Origin: JBFWVD01 sp050246915
GTDB taxonomy: Bacteria; Actinomycetota; Acidimicrobiia; Acidimicrobiales; Ilumatobacteraceae
Direction: 5' to 3'
DNA: 64,000 bases
Assembly: GCA_050246915.1 (NCBI GenBank)
Contig: JBFWVD010000021.1
Span: 16,278 to 80,277, forward strand
Below, piece by piece: positions 51,412 through 58,910 of this stretch. The notes under the pieces were generated by a model, which was not told the origin of the DNA, searched no databases, and was given only the letters and a program-made list of their open reading frames with translations. Made by a program: the position numbers and the translations under genes. How positions within the stretch are numbered: the stretch's first letter is position 1; the number at the start of each line of letters is the position of its first letter.

Positions 51412-53525
51412 GACACCACGACCCGAGCCGACGCGACGTTGGAGATGCGACGTGAGGTCGCCTGCACATCGCCGTGGCGATGGGACTCGGCCATGGCGGT
51501 GACGAAGTAGGTGCCCGGAGCATCGAAGACGTGGGACGTGGTGACCGACGCTGCCGCCTGCGTGCCATCGATGACGGCCGCCTCCGGGAACGAGCCCGAA
51601 CCGTCGAAGTCCCAACGCAGAGCGATGAGCGTTCCCGCACCAGGCGGCACCTCGGCGTGTGCGCTCAACATCACGGACTCGCCGGTCCGAACCTCTGCAC
51701 GCGTGGCGCCATTTGCGGTGACCGACACGACTGGCTGGATGCCGCCGCGCTCGACAGCACTGGCCGGCAAGGTCACTTTGCCGTCGGCGTAGGAGAACGT
51801 GGTGTTGTCCGGCGCGATGTCGTGCTCGACCCAGTCGATGAGATCGGCGAGGCATTGCTCGATGATCGGCTGGTAGTTCACGAGCCAGGTGCTGTTGTGC
51901 CGGTTGGGGGGCGACGCTGCCATCATCGGGGGCACGTGCTCGGCGTTCTCGGTCCATCGCAGACGGAAGTATTTGTCGGCGTCGGCACCTCGCTCGCGTT
52001 CGACGTTCTTCTTCATGCCCAGTCCCTGCGGCGGCCAGAGCGATGCGTCGTGGGTGTGATGGACCCACAGCAACTTGCCCTCGAACCGGCCGGTGTGGAC
52101 CACGCTCATGAACGGGGAGGCTTCGGGCTGCTCGTACTGCGGATAGATCGGCACACCGTCGAGGCGCAGGAAGTCGAACTCCGTGTAGTTCATGAGGTGA
52201 TGGCGGTAGTAGTAGCAGAAGGCCAAGAAGCCGTGGTTGTCGACATGGATGGTGTCGCCCACCTTCACGCCGGTGAACCGCTTGTTGCTGGCCTCGCCCT
52301 CACCGTCGCACAACCACACCGTCGGCGTCTCGCCCGCTCCTGTTCTGGCAGAGCCGGCGGCCACCATGCAATAGAGCTGCCGTCCGGCCGCTTCGCCGTC
52401 GAGCACCTTGAGGCCTGCGCCCATGCGATAGCCGCCGGGGATGTCCTCGAGCTCGAGTGCCATGGGGATGTCCCACATGTTGTTCATGCCGGCGAAGATC
52501 ACGGCCAGGGCGCGTAGGCCGGCGAACTCCGGTGCCTGATACTGCGGCTCCTCGGCCAGGTCCTTGGCAAAGAGCACTCGGGTCACCTTGACCTTGGCGT
52601 CGATGAGATCGGGAACCACGCACTGCGGCTGATCGAACCCCACGTGCCCCGTGTGGTTCCAGAAGTTGGCGAAGTACTCGTCCTCGGCTTGCAGCCGCTC
52701 GGCCATCGAGGTCCACAGCCAGATCTGTCCCATGGGTTGGGCGATCATGAATTCATCCCCACGTGGGTATCCGAGGCGATACAGGTTGGCGAGCTCCTCG
52801 CGCTGATGGGTGTCGAGCCCGGCGAACGGATCACCGCTGCCACCGGGCCACATGGCATCCACGACATCCCAGATCTTGGGGCCCAGGACGCGTTGCACGT
52901 TGAACATCGACGGGAAGTTGGGCGTCCCGGTGCGCAGCCGGTTGAAGTCGCCGTAGTCACCGTCCATCGAGTCGCCCATGTAGGGCAGCGCGCCGTCCCA
53001 TACGTCGGGGGCGTAGGCGAGACACAGCGGCGAACGCCGGGCGCCACCGCTGCCGCCGAAGACATAGGCATGCGCCGGACGCGAGCCGTAGATCTGTTCG
53101 GCCACATACTTCGAGAACCGCGCCGACTCGGCGGCAGCTCGCCATCCGTAGATGGTCGGGTCGGGGCCCGCCTTCGGGTCCATCACGTCACCGATGTGGC
53201 CCATGTTCGACTCGACGGTGTAGCCACCGAGGCGAAAGGCCATGTCGAGTCCGCCGGTGACGAGACCGAGCGGACCGGTGTTGACGTTCTCGTGGCCGGC
53301 GTTGGCGCCTTCGAGCGGCTGCAAGAGGCGGCCTTCGTAACGATCGACGGGCGGATAGCAGAAGGCGAAGCGGGTGTCGGTTCCCTCGAAGCCTCCATGG
53401 ATGTAGCGATGCGGTGTTGGGACGGCGTTGTCCTCGTCGGCGTCGATGTAGGGCCGACCGAAGAAGCTGTCGGTCACCACGTAGCCGCCGAGATCGATCG
53501 CCGAACGTTCAGCGGTGTTGGACAT
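51408..53525 (-). CDS. Alpha/beta-hydrolase-like protein with C-terminal PKD domain, paralogue 1
   Basis: 705 residues. VFGGSGGARRSPLCLAYAP holds the candidate nucleophile Ser159; HHTHDASLWPPQG and NAEHVPP are shared with paralogue 2. The C-terminal PKD-like domain (~600-705) has LRWDFDGSGSF and FDAPGTYFVTAMAESH. No signal peptide or lipobox is visible. First gene of the two-gene minus-strand operon, with the candidate operator 69-85 bp upstream of its start. Ester hydrolysis of an aromatic compound feeding the meta-cleavage-like operon next door is inferred. Confidence 0.68.
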   Translation of the reverse strand: MSNTAERSAIDLGGYVVTDSFFGRPYIDADEDNAVPTPHRYIHGGFEGTDTRFAFCYPPVDRYEGRLLQPLEGANAGHENVNTGPLGLVTGGLDMAFRLGGYTVESNMGHIGDVMDPKAGPDPTIYGWRAAAESARFSKYVAEQIYGSRPAHAYVFGGSGGARRSPLCLAYAPDVWDGALPYMGDSMDGDYGDFNRLRTGTPNFPSMFNVQRVLGPKIWDVVDAMWPGGSGDPFAGLDTHQREELANLYRLGYPRGDEFMIAQPMGQIWLWTSMAERLQAEDEYFANFWNHTGHVGFDQPQCVVPDLIDAKVKVTRVLFAKDLAEEPQYQAPEFAGLRALAVIFAGMNNMWDIPMALELEDIPGGYRMGAGLKVLDGEAAGRQLYCMVAAGSARTGAGETPTVWLCDGEGEASNKRFTGVKVGDTIHVDNHGFLAFCYYYRHHLMNYTEFDFLRLDGVPIYPQYEQPEASPFMSVVHTGRFEGKLLWVHHTHDASLWPPQGLGMKKNVERERGADADKYFRLRWTENAEHVPPMMAASPPNRHNSTWLVNYQPIIEQCLADLIDWVEHDIAPDNTTFSYADGKVTLPASAVERGGIQPVVSVTANGATRAEVRTGESVMLSAHAEVPPGAGTLIALRWDFDGSGSFPEAAVIDGTQAAASVTTSHVFDAPGTYFVTAMAESHRHGDVQATSRRISNVASARVVVS

Positions 53526-53593
53526 GGTGCTGGCCCCCTCGTCGACGCAGGCCCCCGCCTGCGTCCGGCGAGCCTACGGACTCACGCCATCGC

Positions 53594-53610
53594 GTTCAAC
53601 AGTGTTCACA
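53594..53610. promoter_or_regulatory. Candidate TetR operator upstream of esterase operon
   Basis: GTTCAACAGTGTTCACA; its reverse complement, TGTGAACACTGTTGAAC, equals the site near tetR at 16 of 17 bases. It lies between the esterase-1 start (53525) and the DUF1330 stop (53642), where the esterase promoter must be. Confidence 0.65.
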
Positions 53611-53641
53611 ATATTCTCGTCGCGCGCTCGTCGACATGAGC

Positions 53642-54016
53642 TCATGCGTACGGCTGTGCCCCTTCGACCAGGAACAGTCGGCCCGTGGAAGCGGCCTGGC
53701 GGATGGCGGCTGCCTCTTGGTACTCGGCCGAGTCGTACCAGGTTCGTGCGCGTTCCAGGCTGGGGAACTCGATGACCACGAACCGTTTCGGTGCGTTGCC
53801 CTCGAGATCGACGGTTTCGCCGCCTCGGACGATGAACCGGCCGCCGTGGGCGGCGACGGTGACGCCGGCCAAGGGGATGTAGTCCGCGTACAACTCCGGG
53901 TCGCTCACCTCTATCTCGGCGATGAGGTAGCCCGCCGGCCCGGAAGCAACACGAGCGGGTGCGGTCGATGGGGCTGCTGGAACTCCATGAGTCGAAGAGT
54001 CGGCCATGGCGGGCAT
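53642..54016 (-). CDS. DUF1330 protein
   Basis: About 124 residues from the ATG at 54016 (GGTGG upstream) or slightly less from 54007. GYLIAEIEVSDPELYADYIP, RFIVRGGETVDLEG and FPSLERARTWYDSAEYQEAA are DUF1330 signatures. These are small ferredoxin-like-fold proteins, of unknown function but common beside catabolic operons. It is divergent from the VOC gene and upstream of the esterases. Confidence 0.88.
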   Translation of the reverse strand: MPAMADSSTHGVPAAPSTAPARVASGPAGYLIAEIEVSDPELYADYIPLAGVTVAAHGGRFIVRGGETVDLEGNAPKRFVVIEFPSLERARTWYDSAEYQEAAAIRQAASTGRLFLVEGAQPYA

Positions 54017-54123
54017 CTTGCCACCGGTGTGAGCATCACCGACGGTGCCGAGCGAACTGCCGCTGGTCGAGTGGGACATGGCACGATGAGCGGAGACAAC
54101 ACGGACTCGACAGAGAAGGTGAC

Positions 54124-54711
54124 ATGACGGCGCTCCCTGATGCTCAACTCACCCACGTCGGTGTGCTGGTGGACGACATGGATGCCATGGTCGCCTTCTA
54201 TACGCAGGCATTGGGCCTGCTGGTCATCGATTCTGGCGAACACCTGGGTCGGCATCTGACCTTCATGAGCCGCAACGCGGGCGAGCATCATCAACTGGTG
54301 CTGGTCACCGGCCGCGATGCGCCCCGATCCACCAAGCTGCTCGGCCAGATCTCGTTCCGAGTTGCCGGTCTCGGCGAGCTGCGCCGGTTCCACGCGCAGG
54401 CCCAGGCGCTCGGTGCGGGTGGGCTGGAAGCCCGCAATCACGGCAACAGCTGGAGCATCTACTTCGAGGACCCCGAGGGGAATCGCATCGAGATGTACTG
54501 CACGACGCCGTGGCACGTCCCGCAGCCATGGAGGGTCTCACTCGATCTGACCATGAGCGATGCCGACATCGCAGCCGAGACGTTGCGAATCATCTCCGCT
54601 GAGACGGCCTATGAGCCGGTGGAGCAATGGCGCGAGCAGGTGGCGGCCCGCCTGGCCGCGGCGGCCGAGAGCGCAGCGGTGGACCAGACCACCGGTGGTC
54701 TCGATGGCTGA
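54124..54711 (+). CDS. VOC-fold protein, one-domain extradiol-dioxygenase-like
   Basis: 195 residues from an ATG with AGAAGGTGAC upstream. Two VOC modules: THVGVLVDDMDAMVAFYTQA (~8-60) and QISFRVAGLGELRRFHAQAQ (~72-125). Candidate metal ligands are His11 and Glu123 (NRIEMY), but the second ligand His is Gln75. A ring-cleaving role is suggested by position at the head of a C–C hydrolase, hydroxylase, hydratase and aldolase operon. The missing His makes this less certain; a different VOC reaction is possible. Confidence 0.78.
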   Translation: MTALPDAQLTHVGVLVDDMDAMVAFYTQALGLLVIDSGEHLGRHLTFMSRNAGEHHQLVLVTGRDAPRSTKLLGQISFRVAGLGELRRFHAQAQALGAGGLEARNHGNSWSIYFEDPEGNRIEMYCTTPWHVPQPWRVSLDLTMSDADIAAETLRIISAETAYEPVEQWREQVAARLAAAAESAAVDQTTGGLDG

Positions 54712-55597
54712 GGACGGCGCCTCGAGTCGGGACGAGCATCCGTTTCGCAGCATCTGGACCGAGCTCCGCCAGGTGTCGTTCCGCCAGGGGTGGATCGAAG
54801 CCGGAGGTGTGTCCACCCGGTTTGCCGAGGCGGGCTCGCCCGATGCCCCGGCGATGATCATGCTGCACGGCACCGGCGGGCACTGGGAGACCTTCGCCGC
54901 CAACCTCGGCCCCTATTCGCAGCACTTCCGTTGCATCGCCATCGACATGATCGGCAACGGCTTCTCGTCCAAACCAGATGTCGACTACGAGATCGCGGTC
55001 TACGTAGATCACGTGCTCGCCGTCATGGATGCGTTCGGCATCGAGCGCGCCTCGTTCATCGGTGTGTCGCTCGGATCGTGGGTGTCGGCCCGTCTCGCCC
55101 ACGATCATCCCGATCGCGTGGACAAGCTCGTGTTCCTCGCCACCGCGGGCCTCATCGCCACCGCCAGCAACATGGCCCGCATCCGGGCCGAACGCACCAA
55201 GGCAGTGCAGGACCCGACGTGGGAGTCGATCAAAGCGATGTTCGATCACCTCATCGCCGAACCCCACAATCGCGTCGACGATCTCGTCGCGTTGCGCCAA
55301 GCGATCTATCGGCAGCCGGAGATGCTCGACACCATCGACCACATCTTGATCCTCCAAGATCCCGACGCCCGTGATCGAAACCTGATCGCCGAAGACGAAT
55401 GGCGCCGCATCGCAGCCCCCGCCTTCATCGTGGCCTCGGGCAAGGATCACAACGAGTACGAGAACACCTCTCGCCGAGTCGCCGCCCTCATGCCCCATGC
55501 GGAGTTGTTCGAGATGCCGCTCGTGCGCCACTGGCCACACTTCGAGGACCCGGCGACGTTCAACGCCGCGAGCCTGCGCTTCTTGCTGGAGCGATGA
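54704..55597 (+). CDS. MhpC-like alpha/beta-hydrolase (meta-cleavage product hydrolase candidate)
   Basis: 297 residues from the ATG at 54704, overlapping the VOC gene by 8 bp. MLHGTGGHWETFAANLGPY gives the oxyanion hole, IDMIGNGFSSKP is the usual G-x-G-x-S turn, GVSLGSWVSA holds the nucleophile Ser122, and VRHWPHFEDP the His. It fits C–C bond hydrolases that split the ring-fission product. It overlaps the monooxygenase start (ATGA). Confidence 0.88.
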   Translation: MAEDGASSRDEHPFRSIWTELRQVSFRQGWIEAGGVSTRFAEAGSPDAPAMIMLHGTGGHWETFAANLGPYSQHFRCIAIDMIGNGFSSKPDVDYEIAVYVDHVLAVMDAFGIERASFIGVSLGSWVSARLAHDHPDRVDKLVFLATAGLIATASNMARIRAERTKAVQDPTWESIKAMFDHLIAEPHNRVDDLVALRQAIYRQPEMLDTIDHILILQDPDARDRNLIAEDEWRRIAAPAFIVASGKDHNEYENTSRRVAALMPHAELFEMPLVRHWPHFEDPATFNAASLRFLLER

Positions 55598-57291
55598 TGA
55601 GCGCACCCTCTGAGCCCGAGCAGATCAACACCGATGTCCTCATCGTGGGGGCGGGGCCGTGTGGCATCACCCTGGCGAACCTGTTCGGCGTGTACGGCAT
55701 CAACGCTGTCCTCATCGATCGTGAGACGTCGATCATCGACTTCCCGCGTGCAGTGGGGATCGACGACGAGAGCCTTCGCACCTGCCAGGCCGCCGGCGCC
55801 GTGAACGAGGTGCTGCGCGACTGCGTGCAGAACACCCCCATCCGCTACTACACGTCGTGGGGACGCTGCTTCGCCCACGTGAAGCCCAGCGCGCAGCCCT
55901 TCGGCTGGCCGCGGCGCAATTTGTTCTTGCAGCCGATGTTCGAAGCGACCATGCGTGACGCGGTGAAGCGGTTCGATCGCATCGACGTTCGCCTCGGACA
56001 TGAGCTGCAGTCATTCGTCCAGGACGCTTCGGGCGTGACCGCGCAGATCAGCGCACCAGGTGGCTCCGCTCTCACCGTTCGCGCCTCGTATCTGGTCGGC
56101 ACCGACGGCGGGCGCAGCACGGTGCGACGCCTGGCCGGGATCGAGATGACCGGCTCGACCGACCCGATGAAATGGCTCGTCGTCGATGTGGCCGACGACG
56201 TGATGGACGCGCCGTACTCGGCGGTGTTCTGCGATTCGGTCCAACCGGTGTTGATGGTGCCGCTCCCCTACCGTCATCGCCGATGGGAGTTCAAGCTCAG
56301 CGACGGTCAGGACGAGGCGGCAGTGGTGCAGCCCGAACACGTGATGGAACTGCTGCGCCCGCGCTACGGATCGACTCCGCTCCCGCGGATCATGAGCTCG
56401 CGGGTGTATCTGCACCATTCACGGATCGCCGACCGATTCCAAGTGGGACGGGTGTTCGTCGCCGGTGACGCGGCGCACCTCCAGCCGCCGTTCTTCGGTC
56501 AAGGCATGAACTCGGGCATGCGGGACGTCACCAACTTGGCGTGGAAGCTGGCCGCAGTGGTGAAGGGCAACGCCGACGCCAGCGTGGTCGACACCTACGA
56601 CACCGAGCGGCGCGCCCATGCTCGCGAGATGGTCGGCTTCGCCACCCGTATCGGCAAGATGTACATCCCCCGCAACACCATCACCGAGCACGCGCGCGAC
56701 GTGATGTTCCGCTTCCTGCAGTTCATCCCGGGCGGCAAGGAGTACGTGTTGCAGATGAAGTTCAAGCCCATGCCTCGCTACACCAGCGGAGTGATGGTCG
56801 GGGTCGACCACGCCAAGCGCAGTCAGCATCCGGTCGGTCGCATGTTCAATCAGCCGGCGGTGGAGACCATGGACCGACGGCGTCTCAAACTCGATGACGC
56901 CGTCGGCCCGTGGTTCGCGGTGATCGGCATCGGTTGTGATCCCAGCGCGGGGATGAGCGACACGGCGCGAACATGGTGGGAGCACCTCGGTGCCCGGATC
57001 GTTCGTGTCGACTCGCCTCGCACCCGAGCGATGCCCGGTGACGACAGCGCATCGGCAACTGCGGTTGACAGCGATGGAGGCCGCACCTTGGCGTTGGCCG
57101 ATGTCGATGGAGGTTTCCGGGACTGGAAGCTGGCCCGTCCTGGCGATGAGGTCATCGTGCTGCGGCCCGATCGGTACGTGGCTGCAGTGTGCACCCTTGA
57201 CGAGCTCGAGTCGGTAACGGCACAGCTCCGCACCGTGATGAGCGGCGCCGGTACGCGGGCCGGGGCACACCGCGTCGGGGCCGACCGATGA
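55594..57291 (+). CDS. mhpA: FAD-dependent aromatic monooxygenase (MhpA-like)
   Basis: 565 residues. LIVGAGPCGITLANLF (FAD Rossmann), DFPRAVGIDDESLRT (a MhpA-type signature), DGGRSTVRRLAGI and GRVFVAGDAAHLQPPFFGQGMNSGMRD (second FAD motif) are strong matches to 3-(3-hydroxyphenyl)propionate hydroxylase. The C-terminal ~100-residue thioredoxin-like domain is present. It would hydroxylate a phenolic acid with NAD(P)H and O2. It overlaps hpaH by 4 bp. Confidence 0.93.
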   Translation: MMSAPSEPEQINTDVLIVGAGPCGITLANLFGVYGINAVLIDRETSIIDFPRAVGIDDESLRTCQAAGAVNEVLRDCVQNTPIRYYTSWGRCFAHVKPSAQPFGWPRRNLFLQPMFEATMRDAVKRFDRIDVRLGHELQSFVQDASGVTAQISAPGGSALTVRASYLVGTDGGRSTVRRLAGIEMTGSTDPMKWLVVDVADDVMDAPYSAVFCDSVQPVLMVPLPYRHRRWEFKLSDGQDEAAVVQPEHVMELLRPRYGSTPLPRIMSSRVYLHHSRIADRFQVGRVFVAGDAAHLQPPFFGQGMNSGMRDVTNLAWKLAAVVKGNADASVVDTYDTERRAHAREMVGFATRIGKMYIPRNTITEHARDVMFRFLQFIPGGKEYVLQMKFKPMPRYTSGVMVGVDHAKRSQHPVGRMFNQPAVETMDRRRLKLDDAVGPWFAVIGIGCDPSAGMSDTARTWWEHLGARIVRVDSPRTRAMPGDDSASATAVDSDGGRTLALADVDGGFRDWKLARPGDEVIVLRPDRYVAAVCTLDELESVTAQLRTVMSGAGTRAGAHRVGADR

Positions 57292-58094
57292 GCGCCAGCG
57301 TCGAGCTGATCGCCCAACTGGCCGGAGAGTTGCACCGCGCCGAGCGTGATCGCGTTCAGATCAAACAGCTGTCGCAGCGTCATCGCGAGCTCACCATCGA
57401 CGACGCTTACGCCATCCAGATGGCGTGGGCCGACATCAAGCTGTCCGAGGGCCGGGTGCTGCTCGGCCGCAAGATCGGCCTCACCTCGCGGGCCATGCAG
57501 CAGGCGGTGAACATCACCGAGCCCGACTTCGGTGGGTTGTTCGACGACATGTTCTTCGCCGACGGATCCGACGTGCCGTTGTCCCGCTTCATCGGCCCGC
57601 GCGTCGAGATGGAGCTGGCATTCGTGCTCGGCCACGATCTGTCCGGACCGGACTGCACGATCTTCGACGTGCTGCGAGCCACCGAGTACGTCACGCCTGC
57701 CCTCGAGATCCTCGACACCCGTATCCAGATGACCGACCCTGACACCGGTTCTGGACGCACGATCGTCGATACCGTGGCCGACAACGCCGCTGATGCCGGG
57801 ATCGTGACCGGAGGTCGACCGGTGAAGCCCGACGCGGTGGATCTCCGCTGGGTGTCGGGGCTGCTGCTGCGAGATGGCGTGATCGAGGAGTCCGGCGTAG
57901 CCGCTGCCGTGCTCAACCACCCGGCCAACGGCGTGGCTTGGCTGGCCAACAAGCTGAGCGCCTTCGGTGTGACACTGCATGCCGGACAGATCATCCTCGC
58001 CGGATCGTTCACCCGCCCGGTGTGGGTCACACCAGGGTCGACCTTCCACGCCGACTACGGCCCGCTCGGCACGATCACCTGTAGGTTCCGATGA
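57288..58094 (+). CDS. hpaH: 2-oxohept-4-ene-1,7-dioate hydratase
   Basis: 268 residues, the same length as HpaH. LGRKIGLTSRAMQQAVNI, EPDFGGLFDDMFFADGSDVP, SRFIGPRVEMELAFVLG and NHPANGVAWLANKLS agree almost residue for residue with known HpaH. It hydrates the dienoic keto-acid released from ring-fission products. The acidic metal pocket of the fumarylacetoacetase fold is intact. In this operon it would also serve as the MhpD-type step. Confidence 0.95.
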   Translation: MSASVELIAQLAGELHRAERDRVQIKQLSQRHRELTIDDAYAIQMAWADIKLSEGRVLLGRKIGLTSRAMQQAVNITEPDFGGLFDDMFFADGSDVPLSRFIGPRVEMELAFVLGHDLSGPDCTIFDVLRATEYVTPALEILDTRIQMTDPDTGSGRTIVDTVADNAADAGIVTGGRPVKPDAVDLRWVSGLLLRDGVIEESGVAAAVLNHPANGVAWLANKLSAFGVTLHAGQIILAGSFTRPVWVTPGSTFHADYGPLGTITCRFR

Positions 58095-58882
58095 CATCCC
58101 ACGACCATCTCAAGCATCTGGTGTCAGGGAGCGATCGCGCCCAGATCGGGATGTGGCTGGCCACCGGAGATCCGGTGGCCGCCGAGATCTGCGCGGCGGC
58201 CGGACTCGACTGGCTCGTGGTGGACACCGAACATGCCCCCAACGATCTGCGCTCGGTGTTGCGCCATCTGCAGGTCCTGGCCGGCTATCGCGTGTGCCCG
58301 GTGGTGCGGCCGGCGGTGGCCGACTCGGTCCTGCTCAAGCAGCTGCTCGACATCGGGGCCCGCAACTTCATCGTGCCCATGATCGACAGTGCCGAAGCCG
58401 CCGCGTCGGTGGTGCGCGCCGTGCGCTATCCGCCTCGTGGGGTGAGAGGCGTGGGCGCCACGTTGGCCCGATCGTCGCGTTGGGGACTCGTCGATGACTA
58501 CTTCGATCATGCCGATGACGATGTGACCGTGATCGTGCAGGCCGAGACCACCGCCGCGCTCGCCTCGTTGGACGCCATCGTCGCCACCGACGGTGTCGAC
58601 GGTGTGTTCATCGGACCGGCTGATCTGGCCGGATCGATGGGCCTGCTCGGCCAAGCCAGCCATGGGGATGTGGTGGAGGCCGTCGAGCGCTCCCTGGCGG
58701 TGATTGCCGGCGCAGGCAAGATCGCCGGCGTGAACACGTTCGACCCCGCACTCGCCGCCCGCTATCGCGCCGCCGGCGCCAACCTGATCAGTGTCGGGGC
58801 AGACGTGACATTGCTGGCGCGCGGCGCTCGCTCCCTCGCCAGCACGTTCATCTCCGCAACTCAGGTTGACATCGGCTACTGA
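58091..58882 (+). CDS. hpaI: 4-hydroxy-2-oxoheptane-1,7-dioate aldolase
   Basis: 263 residues. WLVVDTEHAPNDLRSVLRHL, PVVRPAVADSVLLKQLLDIG, RYPPRGVRGVGATLARSSRW and GVDGVFIGPADLAGSMG match the class II HpaI/HpcH family, including the metal-binding Glu and Asp. It cleaves the hydroxy-keto-acid to pyruvate and an aldehyde. No aldehyde dehydrogenase follows in the operon. Confidence 0.95.
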   Translation: MTSHDHLKHLVSGSDRAQIGMWLATGDPVAAEICAAAGLDWLVVDTEHAPNDLRSVLRHLQVLAGYRVCPVVRPAVADSVLLKQLLDIGARNFIVPMIDSAEAAASVVRAVRYPPRGVRGVGATLARSSRWGLVDDYFDHADDDVTVIVQAETTAALASLDAIVATDGVDGVFIGPADLAGSMGLLGQASHGDVVEAVERSLAVIAGAGKIAGVNTFDPALAARYRAAGANLISVGADVTLLARGARSLASTFISATQVDIGY

Positions 58883-58910
58883 TCACGACAACGACATCGG
58901 GGGATCGTCC

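Noticed and set aside
54590..55606. 338-residue minus-strand open frame
   Set aside because: Antisense to the alpha/beta-hydrolase with intact catalytic motifs; shadow.
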